A stretch of 64,000 nt of DNA from Sweltsa coloradensis (GCA_024449915.1 JAMZAV010000438.1:1-64000), one strand, 5' to 3'. Numbered from the stretch's first letter, positions 22,507-35,900 are shown. Translations and numbers: made by a program. The notes: generated from the letters alone by a model not told the origin.

Positions 22507-24119
22507 GGTTAGCGTAGCGAGCGAAGCGATGATTCCATTTCACTACACTCGAGAAAAAATCCGGAATGTTTTTTTTGTATTTTGTTTTGTTGTTAACACG
22601 ATTCCAACTAAACCGATACTCCAATTGCGGTGACATTTTCTGGAGACCTTTTAAATCTCTGAACTTAGAACTGCACGGTTCGAAATATCGATCGAAAAAA
22701 ATTTTTTCTCATGAAAATTGCAATTTGACGATTTTTTAAATTTTCTTGTTTTGTTCTGTTTGTATTTTTGTTTTTTGTATTTTGTGTTTGTTAACACGAT
22801 TCCAGCTAAACCGATACTCCAAATTTTGATGAAATTAACTTGGAGGCTTTCAAAATCTCTGGACTAAAACTGCCACGTTTTTGAGCGCAATCAAAAGATT
22901 ATTTCTCCATTAAAATCGCAATTTTTTTCTTCTTCGTTTTTCTTATTTTTTCTGTTTGTATTTTTGTGTGTTTGTTAACACGATTCCGGCTAAACCGATA
23001 CTTCATTTTCGAGGAAATTTTCTGGAGGTCTTTGAAATTTCTGAACTTAGAACTGCCACGTTTTTGAGCGCAATCTAAAACTTATTTCTCATTAAAATCG
23101 CAATTTTACGGTTTTTCGATTTTTAAAACTTCTTCGACTTATAACACCTACATGCTTTATTCGATTGTAGTGATTTTTTTACAGAAACTTAATTTTTTGA
23201 ATTAATATATTCGTGTAAAATTTGAGCGTAATCTAAAAATTATTCCCCATGAAAATCGCAATTTTTCGCTTTTTTCGGTTTAAAAAAGAAATCTACGGCT
23301 TACAGGCGCGTAGGAAGGGGGGGGGAATGGGGGGGGTTCCCCCCCCCCACTTTTTACCACTTCAGAATCTTTAGAAATTCAGTCTCGCCGTAAATACACA
23401 CGGAAACAAATTCTGAATAACGAAATTTTAAATAAAAGTGTTTTTTTTAATCCATTTACTTATGATAATGATTTGGGTTTTTGGGCCAGGGTCTGCAGTG
23501 TATTCCCCCTTTCCCCTTTCCCTTACCTATCCCTCCTTATATTTAATGCCCAAAAATTTCGTAAATCCTATTATTTTTTCGACGTGATCAATGAAAACCC
23601 CTATGCATTTTCAATGGTTTTTAGCATGCAGGGTTATCTCTTAACTTTTCCAATTTTTTTTTAAAATTTTTAAATATTTTTTACTGTCCCAAAAAATACT
23701 TTTCTTTGGGTATTGCTTTCGGGCCCACGTTTTTTTTTTCTAAACGCACCAAAAAACACCTCTAAAAACCTCATTTTAAAAATTTTTCGGCCTGCGGCGC
23801 TGTAGTTGGGGGGGTTTCCCCCCCCCCAAAAAACCCCCCGCGTACTTGGGCCCGCCCGATTTGGGGTCCCCCCCCCCCGAAAAGGAAAATTCCTACGCCC
23901 CCGGGCGGGGTTAAAACACCTCATGCTCTATCCAATTTTTAATGTTTCTTCACCCAAAAACATTAATTTTTTGAATTAAAATATTAAAGGAAAAATTTTA
24001 GCGCAATCGAAAAAATTTTTTCTCAAAAAATTTGCAATTTTAAAGTTTTTTTTTAAAAAAAAATTTCGCTTAAACCATCAACGCGCCCCAAAAAAAAAGG
24101 TTTTCGGGGGCTTCCTAGT
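22507..24119 (+). mobile_element. Helitron-like element, family I, internally tandem and interrupted
   Basis: It starts GGGTTAGCGTAGCGAGCGAAG and ends CTTCCTAG|TA. The central 'ttaacacgattcc(g/a)gctaaaccgatac' segment is repeated three times (near 22595, 22790, 22976). A G/C-ended MITE at 23304-23911 splits it at 'cggctta / ttaaaacacc', where intact copies read 'ttataacacc'. The right half shows an abnormal base pattern (see findings). Confidence 0.5.
23304..23911. mobile_element. MITE with AGGCGCGTAGGAA ends, copy 1
   Basis: The left end AGGCGCGTAGGAAGG is followed by G runs; the right end has C runs followed by TTCCTACGCCCCCGGGC. The same ends occur at 48169-48389. It is nested in a Helitron-like element. 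Sequence quality inside is doubtful. Confidence 0.45.
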
Positions 24120-24276
24120 AGGGGGTTTCACATAATCATAAAAAAACCCCATTTTAAAGACGGTATATTTTTTTTTAAGGTGGCGTGGGAAAAATTACAT
24201 TTCGCCCAGAAATGCTCGGGTTTTAAAAAAAAAAACGACGATATGTACCAACAAAACCCCCTTTAAAAACGTTATG

Positions 24277-24760
24277 TTGGATGAGCGTATCGAGCGGATC
24301 GAAGTTCCATTTCACTTACCCCTGAGAGAAAAAATCCGGAATGTTTTTTTTCCCTTGTTTTTTTTTTTGTATTTGTGTTTGTTTGTTAACAAAGAATTTT
24401 CCCGGGTAAACCAAACCCCCAAAAATGCGATGAAATTTTTTGGAGGCCCTTTGAAATCTCTGAAATTAGAACTGCCATGGTTTTGAGCGCAATCGAAAAA
24501 TTATTTCTTGTGAAAATCGCAGTTTTACGATTTTTTTTAATTTTTAAGATATTTCTTCGACTTATAACACCTACATGCTTTATTCGATTGTTATGATTTT
24601 TGCACAGAACCTTTATTTTATGAATTTATACATTCGTGTGAAATTTGAGCGTGATCGAAAAATTATTTCTCATAAAATCGCAATTTTACGCTTTTTTTGT
24701 TTAAAAAAAAATACGCTCATCCAACAACGCGCCTGAAAAAGCGTTTGCGAATATTCCTAG
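24277..24760 (+). mobile_element. Helitron-like non-autonomous element, family I
   Basis: It starts TTGGATGAGCGTATCGAGCG and ends GAATATTCCTAG|T. The 3' subterminal part has CGCTCATCC followed by AACAACGCGCCTGAAAAAGCG. The first 200 bases have the same odd homopolymer-rich divergence as the preceding kilobase; the last 250 bases look normal. Confidence 0.55.
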
Positions 24761-24769
24761 TGGCATTCA

Positions 24770-25045
24770 CCCTTATTACAATCATGGTATTCAACCTCGT
24801 TAACAACCTCCAGTTTTTAGGTAATTAACTCATTAGTATGCAAAGTGTATGAAAAAATATTATACCCCGGGAAATGCTCGTTTTAACGGAAAACGACGAC
24901 TTGTCCAAACATAACCACTATATGGGGTTTAGTAGCATTCATCCTGATTACTAACATAGTATTCAACCTCGTTGACAACCTCCAGTTTTTTAGTTAATTA
25001 ACTCACTAGTACGCAAAGTGCGTGAAAAAGTACTAGTTACTGCAT
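24770..25045. repeat. Tandem repeat of about 165 bp
   Basis: Two units (about 24763-24930 and 24931-25045) share 'ggtattcaacctcgtt', 'acaacctccagtttttag' and 'taattaactca(c/t)tagta'. Fragments of the same unit, heavily altered, appear at 24120-24260. Confidence 0.6.
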
Positions 25046-25059
25046 TCCCGCTCTAGAAT

Positions 25060-25150
25060 TAAGCACCAAGATGGCTTCTAATTCGCTGCTGCGACGACCT
25101 AACCTAGAGAGTTAGACGATCCTCCGCTAGGCGGAGATCCAGCAGACCTT
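25060..25150 (+). repeat. Partner of the inverted repeat at 21980-22180
   Basis: The sequence gttagacgatcctccgc followed by taggcggagatccag forms a short stem (CTCCGC/GCGGAG) and matches the left copy in reverse. Confidence 0.5.
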
Positions 25151-25321
25151 GTGAGTAGTCGTTCGTTAGGCCTTGATGGGTGACCTATAAGGTCGATAAA
25201 AGTAGTTGGCGCGTCACGTGGTTGGGGGCGTTGTCTAACCAAGTAACCCATGTTTGCTGTGCACTCAATAAGGAATTAATAATTACTAACTATTATTTAA
25301 AAATAAAATATAATAAATAAT

Positions 25322-25323
25322 AA

Positions 25324-25413
<90 letters not shown>
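25322..25413. repeat. (AAT)n microsatellite
   Basis: About 28 uninterrupted AAT units. On the minus strand it translates as a poly-Tyr run, which is not a gene. Confidence 0.95.
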
Positions 25414-25414
<1 letters not shown>

Positions 25415-25439
25415 TGCAATATAGCGGACGTGAAAAAAT

Positions 25440-25710
25440 ACACAAAAACCTACAAAACATTTAACGTTTCCATTTAAAATATAAAGACTTTTACCCGAAA
25501 AGACGTTTAAGTAATTGTTATCACCCATGAACAAAAAAAAACTATAAAAACTTTAACGTTTCTATTTAAAATTAAAGTACTTTTTAAAATCGACGGAAAG
25601 GAGTTTTATTAATTATAATTAAAAAATAAACAAAATAACCTTCAACACCTTTAACGTTTCTATTTAAAATATAAGGACTTTCACCTGAAAAGGAAGTTTT
25701 ACATAAGAAT
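25440..25710. repeat. Diverged AACGTTTCTATTTAAAAT motif array
   Basis: Three units carry (c)tttaacgtttc(t/c)atttaaaat at about 25456, 25550 and 25650, about 95-100 bases apart. They resemble the AACGTCGCTATTTTAA motif of the 15-17 kb elements. Confidence 0.5.
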
Positions 25711-25737
25711 AGATTGTAAAAAAAAATTACCAACACG

Positions 25738-25815
25738 GAGATTTAAACCGGGTAACTTTGGCCCAAGAGTCTAACCCCGTTACCACCCTGCCACCCAGTG
25801 CCGTGAGACCGAGTC
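25738..25815 (-). repeat. tRNA-like SINE head
   Basis: On the minus strand GGTGGCAGGGTGGTAACGGGG (A-box region, ggcagggtggtaacgg) and CGGTTTAAATCTCCGTG (B-box region) are spaced as in a tRNA. There is no complete cloverleaf. Confidence 0.4.
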
Positions 25816-26278
25816 GCCTACACACGTGTGGTGGTATGGACGATAGCCGCTGCAGCAGTCGAAAGGGGCAGTCGAGTCACCCAATCAAGGCCTAATCCGT
25901 CTTCCCCTTGTGAGAGAGGTTACGCATTCTTTCGGAGAACGAGCACACTTTCAGCTAACGCTTTCTCGTGCAAACACGTTGACAAACGTAACAAAACTTA
26001 ACTTCAGCTTCAATACAGAAACTAGTTTTGATTTTGTAGGACACTTTTGTCCAAAAACACGTATATTGTGGTGTTGGGGGTAATATTGGATGTAGAAAGT
26101 AAGTAAATGGAGCTATTTTGTCGTGAGTAATATACTATTTTAACGAAAAGCTTTGAAGCCATGTTTCACTTGGTTTTTTCTCAACGCTAAATGAATACAT
26201 AACCTCACTCTTAGACTTTGGCTTTCTTCATTATTTGTGTCCTGTCCGAGGCCTCGAAGTTGTGACCAATAACTTAAA

Positions 26279-26928
26279 ATGAAATTAAACTTTATGTTTG
26301 GTCAATTTTTGACAAAGAGTCGTGTTACCTTTGTAACTGCTCCATTGGCCACTGGATTATGTAGGCGAGATTTTGTAGTTGGAGGATTCTCTCAATCGGC
26401 CAATAATTACTGTTTCCAATGTTGGCATCAATCGGAGAAAGGGCGCCAGATTCCAAAACATACCTGTGCCATCAGATCGACACAATCAACTACATTTCCG
26501 TCAATTCTATCCTGGCAAACAAATTCCATTTCAATAAGAGGATATGCCAAAGGGAAAGACAAAAAGAAAGTGGATAAAGGAAAGAAAAATATCCAAGTAA
26601 ACGATGCAAAACTTTCTGAAATAGTTAAACTTGATATTCTCCGTGGTCAATTTCAAAAGCATGTTGATAAATTACAAGATGATTATTTCAAAAACCTTTC
26701 ACTAAGATCAACAACTGGTACAATTGAAACCCTTCAAGTAACCCTTGAAGGAAAAGAACACATCCTGCAAGAGCTAGCACAAGTTGTGCGTAAAGACCCC
26801 AAAACTGTTGTTATTAATATGGCAGTTTTTCCACAAGCAATACCGGCTGTGATTCAAGCCATTCAAAAGTCTGGTATGAACTTGAATCCCACACAAGATG
26901 GAACAACACTGTTTATACCAATTCCAAA
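26279..26928 (+). CDS. MRRF: MRRF coding exon 1 (presequence, first helix, domain II)
   Basis: This exon codes residues 1-216 plus two bases of Lys217. The donor is AAA|GTAAGG at 26929. If the donor is ignored the frame stops at TAA 26930, so a plain ORF call ends at 217 residues and loses the last third of the protein. Confidence 0.94.
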
Positions 26929-29900
26929 GTAAGGTTTGTCAAACTCTTAACTGGTCAATAGGCCTCTGCATGAACAATATTCCGGAAAGAGCTTCCTGCC
27001 ATCTTTGGCTGCTGACCTACCTAATTTTGGGTAAAACTACCTACAGTAGCTATAAGGTACCCCGCTTCGCGCGCAAATTTTTCAACGAATACTGCCAACC
27101 GGGTAACAACAAGTATCCCCGACCTCGTTTTTAACGGAAAGGATTTCGGGTGCGCTCTTATCGATAATATCCTAAAACTAGCGCGGCGTACTACACAGCT
27201 AGGCGGAAAAGTCGACTAACCTAACGAAAGTACACCTTTAACATAAGTAGTAACAAGGCAAATTTATTGTTTATAATGTAGTTACTACCTATCGCATTGT
27301 GTAAGTTGGCTGCAGTGGAGATGCGCGCGCACGTCGGTTTGAACCGGGGTACCCTATACTGTAGTATTACTTAATTTTGTAGTCCTTTAGCCTACAATTC
27401 CAGTAAAACAAATCTACAGAAAATGTCCAACTGGTTTAGCAGGCCTATAAACCTAGGTAGTGATTTGAAATGCATTAAGTAGAAAACTGTTGCTCATGCC
27501 TAGACTTAGGCCTAGGTACTTACGCTAATAGGTCTATAGGCTAATTATAATGTAATTTATTTTTAAAGGGTAACTAAAGAACATCGAGAAAATTTATCAA
27601 AAAATGCCAAAGTTCTGTTCATCAAATGCCGAGACTCTATTAAAGATGTGCAGAATAAATTTATTAAAAGTGTCAAAAGCAAAGACGACGTTTCGAATGA
27701 TGATTCACACGATGCTCAAATTCAAGTAAGTAGCCCTACTGTCTAGGCCTACTAATCAGCAGTAGGCTTAGTTGGCCTGTGGCTTAATTTAAGCTCCCTC
27801 TAAACTTGTTTTGGCCTGTCTATGTCTAGATAGGCTATGCCAAACAAGTATCAATATCCTTGCAAACAAACCCATATTGATCAATAAAATAACAAACTAA
27901 ACTGTTCACCTTCCAAGTATGTAGCCTGCCTATTTGTATTTAATAGTATTTAGTATTAAATTTATCATTTTCTGCTTTAAATGCTTAATTGGTAGGCCTA
28001 AATATGAATTTTGTAAAATGCTTCTAAATGTTAGTAGGCCTACCTAAAAAAATCATGTTTTCCTCTTGCCTAGAGGCTATCTGTTTTTGGGAACTGTTTA
28101 GAATTATGTTCTAACATTTCAAGTGGTTTTTTAATTGAAATGTTATAGGCCTAATAAATCATGTTGCATTAGAAGTGCAAGAAACACAGCACATTTATGG
28201 TTTTGGTGGAAAGAAAGAAATAATGCTAAATTACAATGCCATTTTTACATCTACATCTCTATTGTGTCTATACTTTATATAGTATATATATCTATCCATT
28301 TGTGTGGCTCGTTGGTCTTGTTGTTAGCCTACCTGCTTCCAATGCAGAAGGTCCAGGGTTCGATTCCCGCCAAAGTCAGAAGTTTTTTAACTTCTGATAT
28401 GGACTTAAGTCCATCAGTTCTTGTATTAGGTATTTGTAAACGGTGACTTTGGAGCCGTCCTAGCAACGAGGCACATAATAAATTCAATGTTGTTCTGAAT
28501 CGGCCTTGTTGATTCTGGCGTTGATTTGCGGGTGTTCGCACTGTCCATACCACTGATTACTATATTTCCCATTATAAAATATCGATCTTTGGTTGGTTAT
28601 CGCTCACTCGTCGATTGCGTCAGAGCCTACAGGGTTGGCTTGGTCGCTTTGATTTACTGTCCCCCACTGAAAATCAGTTATATAACTGAGTGGGTTGACT
28701 CTAAATACAATTTATTTATTTATTTATCGATCAGATCTTTCACTTGCCCTCAATTGACATAGGCCTAATTAATTTGCTACAGGTTCATTTCTATCAAAAC
28801 GGTTGGTTTATGAATATGATCAATTATTATTTGTTAATTAATCGATCAAAAACTTGTGATATTATATTATTACAATGCACAAATACACATAGGCCTATTA
28901 TAGGTACATTACAAATATTATCATGTTTTTTTTCTTCAAATATTCTAGGCCTATTGATAGCCTACTAGCTATATTGCAATTTTCTAGTTTACCGGTAGAC
29001 CTACCGAAGGCCCTACTTCTTCATTTTTGTATTGTTTCTAGTGACTTTCAAAGGTCACAAGCTAAAGCTATTAGGCGGCCCTATCTTTGGCCTAACATGC
29101 TACTTTTTTAAAGTTAGGGGGAGGGGGGCTTGCTTGAACATCACTCAGAAAGTGACAAGTTTGTGATTTTGGGTTGGCAGCAACATGACATTGGAAAAAA
29201 TGTTGCTTGTTTGTGATTGTTCAATGATAAGTAATCAATCACTAATCATCTCCCTTCATAACCCCAAAGTATAAATGAACCATCCATAAGTCCCGAATTT
29301 TTGTTTAGCCGAGGACGAGGTCGTTTAGTTGGTTCCCACTCGAACACCGAAGTTAAGCAACATTCGGCCATGGTCAGGGGGAGAGTGGGTGAACGCTCTG
29401 CCCTGAGACACACATATATCGCTGGTTAGAGCAGACAGAGGGTTCGAGAGCTAGTGTAATTGCTCCGTTCTCCTCGACGTCTGCTCGGCAGTCCGGGTTA
29501 GTGAAGGAATCTATTTGACTGTCAAGGTTACACTGACCTTTCAGATGGGACGTAAAGCTGTTGGTCCCCAGTGGTACTTTTTGAAAGGAGTAGGCTACGT
29601 GCCGGTACCGGGTTTCCCGTCCTCTCTCCTATTAAGACTCCGTATCATGGGTGGTAGAATTCTTTTCCTTCGTATTATCGGTAAAGTTGCTAGCAGCTCT
29701 ACCGACTAGTAGGCGGGTTTCTAGTTGTCAATCATGTAGCATCTTACAAAGGGAACTGGCGCCAGCGAATATGTTTGAGTTTACCTGCCCGCTCCGACTC
29801 CGAGGCATCGTGGTTTTGAATGGCTTAGGGTTACAATAGGTTTGCGTGCACATAAAAATAAGTGCATTGAATATTTTAATCTCGATTTGTATGTTATTTA

Positions 29901-32900
29901 TTTATTTGTTTACAATCTGAATTGCATATTTGAAGCAATATTCAAATTGTGTTTAAAATGATACCTCTTGGCAGTAGGCCTTCCCTGTTTCATAAACAAA
30001 TACACACGTAAAAGTATAATAATAGATCCATCCGTTCATTCTGTTTAAAATTTATTTGTTTAGAACTAAAACGAGATTATCACTCAGATCAATATTCAAT
30101 CAACGCCAAAGTAAACATTGCGATAGTAATCGACAGTCCGCATTGCTTGGTTAGAATCAGGTTCATATCCCGAGATAATAAGAACTGTGTATCTTGAGTA
30201 ACTTTCCATCACCACACATGGTTAAAAAACCTATATAATGTATTGTTAATGTGTCATAAATAATAAAATTAAATACGTTTAAAAAACGTAGAAAATGATT
30301 CATGTCCCATCCCCTGAGCGCGTGCATAATATTGTTTACTATTTATATCTATATTTTGTAAATAATTGATTAAGACAAAATATGTCCTCAATGGGCGTAT
30401 TCTAATACGTATAATAATCATTCATCAATGTGTTTACTTTTTTTATTACATTTTAATGTAGTGCCTACAAATGTACCTATGTGTATAAGTAAATGGTAGA
30501 CACGGGGGGGGGGGGCGGAGATGTGTTCTGTGTGAATGTATTACACACGAATATTATAAGAATGTTTACCATAGTTGCTATCTAGGGCGACGGTCGGTCG
30601 CCCGCAGCCAAGCGCACGCGACTGCTAGGCGATGACTAACTCGAGACCCTGTTTACGCCTACCCGAGTTGGGGGTTTTCAGCTATCTGCACACGCCGCCC
30701 CGAAAAATTTACAATCTTGAAACTCGGTATATGACCTGATGTGTGGTCCATGACCTACCAAAAAAATTCAGCCGATCCGATAACCCGTTTCAGTGTTAAA
30801 AAAGTGATTCAAAATCGTTGAAAACCTTCCGGCTGGCTGGCTAATTCTTGGGGATAGGAATAAAAGCCTACAGAAAAAACGGTAAATCCTAAAACTATGA
30901 AACTTGGACCACACTGAGATGTACTTTAGACGCAATCACTTGCTTTCAAAACCAAAACCAAAACCATTTAAATTCAAAACCATTAATAAATATCTATCAC
31001 ATGGGCTCCATGCGCGAAATTTGGCATGGGGGTAGATAAAAACATAAGAATCAATAATCCGCCGAGAGGCCAGCGATATTCCACCTCCAACACCCCATTA
31101 ATCACCCCCTAAAATTGGAATAATTCATAGCTCTAACCCAAAATTGATTTTTTATTCAAATTAGTTATTAAAATATGTTTTAATGTGTTTTAACCCAATC
31201 GGACTATTCTCATTTCCTAAACCACATTTTTTCAACCCCCATCCCTAATAGTTTATATTATTTTTACCTTGATTTCCAGCATTCACCATGAAGGCACCTA
31301 ATGAGTTATCAGCATGAAATTTAGCATGATGGTACATAATAATAATATGAAAAATAATCCGTCGAGAGGCAAGCGATATTCCACCCTCAACACCCCCTTA
31401 ATCATCCCCTAAAATTGGAATAATTCATAGCTCTTACCCAAAATTAGTTTTTATTCTAATTAGCCTAGTTATTAAAATTATGTTTTAATGTGTTTTAACC
31501 CAATTGGCCTATTCTCATTTCCTAAACCACATTTTTTCAACCCCCTTCCCTAAAAGTTTAAATTATTTTTACCTTGATTTCCAGCATTCACCATGAAGGC
31601 ACCTAATGAGTTATCAGCATGAAATTTGGCATGACCTTAGCCGTCCAGGCTAGGCACTTACCAACTGAGCTATGCAGCCACCAATTTAATTCTTACAAAA
31701 GACTAGTATAATAAACTATTTAATTTAATTTTGGTTAGAAATCGTTTCTTTGTTTGCTTCACCGAAATGTATTGATATCTAGTTACGTATTTAGAAAGTG
31801 AATAAAACTCCGTCTAAGCCGTACATCCGAGCAATTTAGATGGAAAATTACATTTGAAATTTCCCTCATTTTTTTAATTTTCGTTTATAAGTATTTCACG
31901 CATTGATATGAAACAAACAGCAAAAAGATTACCCCAAATACAAAAAAATTGTGAAAGACGGCTTCCAAGCTCTCCTTCAAAAGTCTTTGGCTGTGAATGT
32001 TGTGAGATATAGAATTTGAGCCAATCTTTTCCTTCTTCCTCCCTAGTTTCGCATTGAAAAGAAATAAGATCATTTCGCCTGTTGACGAGCGCCAAGCCAA
32101 CTATTTTCGTGGTAAACAAAGTAAAAATTTTCAACTCAAAATCATTAAAACTAGGAAAACGCTAAAGTCCCGCCGCGTTGATGGATGAGCTTTTTAAAGT
32201 TTTTAGTTTGCGTGGGTTCTCTTTACTTTTGCAAGTGCTTTGTTTTGCTGCCTACGCATTGTAGGTGATTGTTGTCAAGTTTCTATTGTTTCTTATCAAT
32301 TGATAATATTTACCGTAAAAAACTTATATTAAAAGCTTTATTTCTATGGATTCTGGCTAACTTGTTCAACTTTTTCTTACAAAAGGTACTACATCACTAT
32401 AACCTTAATGTCCATGTATAATATGGACGTTGTAGCCCCACCCGTTTGGTCAGAATTGGCCCAAATGGCACGAAAATATAGCACAAAAAATCAAAAAACT
32501 TATATTAAAAGCTTTATTTCTATAGATTCTGGCTAACTTTTTCAACTTTTTCTTTCAAAAGGTACTACATCACCATAACCTTAATGTCCATGATACGGTA
32601 ATATGAAAGTTGTAGCCCCACCCGTTTGGTCAGAATTGGCCCAAATGTCACGAAAATATCGCACAAAAAATCGAGAAAGTACGATATTCATGACTATGAG
32701 AAATATTTCTTCGATTGTACCCAAAAACAATACACCTCTAAGTTCAGAGATTTCAAAGGTCCCCTCAAATTTTCATCAAGATCGGATATGCCGTTTGCCT
32801 GGTAGAGAGTTAACAAACAGACAGAAAAAAAAAAAAGAAAAAAAAAACACCCGAGCTAAATTCTTTGGGGGTCAGTGAAATTGAAGTCTTCGCTTCACTC

Positions 32901-35900
32901 GCTTCGCTCGCTACGCTCATCCAAAAAATTACTTGGCCATTGACTTTTTAAAGTTCTTATAATGAACCAAATTCAATGGCCATTTAATTTTTTATGATTT
33001 TGAGTTTAAAATTTTTACTTTTTTTACCACAAAAATGGTTGGCTTGGCGCTCGTCAACAGGCGAAATGAACTTACTTCTTTTCAATGCGAAACTATGGAG
33101 GAAGAATGAAAAGACTGGCTCAAATTCTATATCTCACAACATTCACAGCCAAAGACTTTTGAAGGAGAGCTTGGCTGCCGTTTTTTTTTTATTACAAATT
33201 TTTGTATTTGGGGTTAATTTTTCTCCCGACTTATCTACACAAACAACACGCAAACAACTCCGTCGGACAACATCCAAGTCGGTGTTCCAGCACTAGTACT
33301 TGACGGGTGTACACTTATTGTTTTGTGAAATTATACAACAAGCACTAACTCGAGCAGCATTGATTTTCCGAACAATATAGGCCAATAAAATAATGTAATC
33401 TCGTATGATCTAAAATTCGATCTTCACGTGACAAGTGCCAAAAGAGAACTGAAGACAAATGTTGAGCAGTGGTTAATTTGGGGGAGGACGCAAAAATTAT
33501 ATCAAAAATTTAAAAATAAAATTATAGTAATTGTTTAGTCAATAGAATTACAATGTTATATCACACTATACTATTTACAATAAAAAAACGATGTTAGATT
33601 TGGAAAAATTACTTTTATATACCCAATCTTCTTGGGAATGAAGAGTTTTGGTTCAGTCTATTCCAGAGCATTATTGACGAAATTTTGAAAGTCAAAGGAA
33701 AATGGCTGAAAGTTGGTTGAATGAAAAAGGAAATTGAATAAAAAAAGGAAAAAAGTTTTTTGGGCGACGGGACAGGTCAGGAAGGCGATTATATGGAAAT
33801 TTTGAGTCAATAAAAAAATTAAAGTTCGAGGTGCAATACAATTCTGAGCTATAATTTTTTATTGTTTAAACACTCCTTTGTCTCAGTCTCAGCTCCGAGT
33901 ATCTTCTTCTATTTACTGTTTTCTTTTTTTCCTTTTCCAAGTTTCAATATTTGATTCATCTGCATTAATTTTAATTATACATTTTATACCTATTAATTAA
34001 TCTGGTATTTTTTGTTTGTTTTGTTTATTGTCCTAATTTTGTGTTGAGGTTTTTAATAGGTCCTACAAGCCCAGTTGTTGTTCAGTTCCTGTCTGGTTCC
34101 CAAACGAAAACCATATCAACGCAAAACATTATTCCTCCACTATTACAATTAGAGCTCATCTACGACTAGAACGACCCAACCCTTGACAACAAGTTTTATC
34201 TTTACAAATCATCAATAACTGGAGAACTTGTGACTGGTTTCCTACGACGAGCCCTTTCATTTTCTCAACAAAAGCAGTCTTTGAAAGGAAGACGGCCAGA
34301 CGGGTCATTTCCAAATAGCTGGCTGGACTTGGGGAAAGACACATAAAAAACGGTCAACGTTCACGAAGTTTAGGAGGTCGCTGCTAGATAGTAGCACATT
34401 CAATCAAACTTCGGCCAAATTTATTGAGTAATCTATAAATTTATTCTCCGAGATATGGACATTGGGAAATGTGTTTTTCAAAAACTTGAACTTTTTCGCA
34501 AGTCAGATCGTTCTATCTCTTTTAGTTTCCAAGATAATGAAGCATTAGTTTGTGCTTTGTTTTACATATAATTGATCATAAAAATAAAAATGTGATTCAA
34601 AAAGGTTTAAGAAAAAGTCCAACTTGAACAATGCAACTTACCCGATTCAAATATTGTGAATGGTTTTCTTTAAAAATGTGGTCAAAGTTGGCATTTTTCT
34701 TGTTCTAAAATGGCTCCGTGATACGGGCTCTTAATAATTCCTCCTCATCTTCATCTATCCCCACTCATTGTCTCTTAAAGCATTAATATGAGACGTTAAG
34801 CAACATCAAATCAAATCTGGATTTTGGGGACAGTACCAATTTTCTTAATCCTCCTGTCTTGGTGTCCCGAAAATTACTTTCGGGATGCCCAAATGTCCCA
34901 GATTACCACTAATAAGAAAGTGATCCAATTGACCAATATGGGCTACCAAAAAGAATATTAAGGACAGATTTAAAATGAGGATGGATGGAAAAAAGTGATA
35001 AATTGTATTGATAAAAATTAATGATGATTTCACTGCAGAGAAAATAGATGAGAAACCATGTTTTTAAATGTGGAATTTGTCCTCTTGCAACTGGGATCCA
35101 ACCAATATCTAGTGGGTAGATGAAAAAACACTTTTCTTCTGAAACTCTGAAGCAAATCATGTCAAATCCTAGAATTACTAGTGAGTAGTTGTTAAGGGTG
35201 TGACACTAGCGTCCTTATTTATGTGCATCATCATAGTCAAAAGAAAGACTTTACCTTTCTTAGAGTTTTCTTTGCCAAAGTAACTCTTAATAACTTGTAA
35301 CTTTTATTTAAAAAAGTGCCAGCCTTTCACAGCTGATCAGAGGAAGAAACAAGTGCTGCCAACTTAGGTCACATTTTTTTAATTCCAGCTAAATAATACT
35401 TGAATTCAACAGGTTGTAAAGACTAATAAAGCTATGAAAAAAATATTTTTAGATACCATGGAATATTGACTTTAAAGTGGTAGACCTGTACAATAGTATT
35501 TCATTTTTACTCAATGGCCACTATCATCTCAAAAGTAGGGCGGATAGTACGTATATTCTTCTTCTTTTCATATACCTATGCCCGCATTTTTGGCTTACTG
35601 GGCCATCATGCATTTTCTGGTTTTCCAGTAGAGACGGGCTTCTTTTTCCTCATAGTTCATGCAAAGTGGAAGGGTGTCAGTCAGTGACAGTGAGTGTAGG
35701 CTGTAGCATACAAGTAGTCGACCGGCCTATATGCACAAATGAGCATTATAGTTATTTTATAATTATGTGTTATTAAATTATTACTATTGTTATTTGTCCC
35801 GGATTTTATCTTTGGAAATAAGATAATAACCCTACCAAAGTACCTCGTACATTTTACATCATTTAACATGAATGTGTTTGTATTTCAGATCACTGCTTTA

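Noticed and set aside
25286..25534. 82-codon minus-strand frame with a long Tyr run
   Set aside because: It is the (AAT)n microsatellite read in one frame.
27330..27360. B-box-like 'ggtttgaaccggggtacc'
   Set aside because: It is mostly a self-palindrome and no A-box or tRNA arms accompany it.
29318..29440. Functional 5S rRNA gene
   Set aside because: The terminal stems and the C box are missing or decayed, and SINE body sequence follows.
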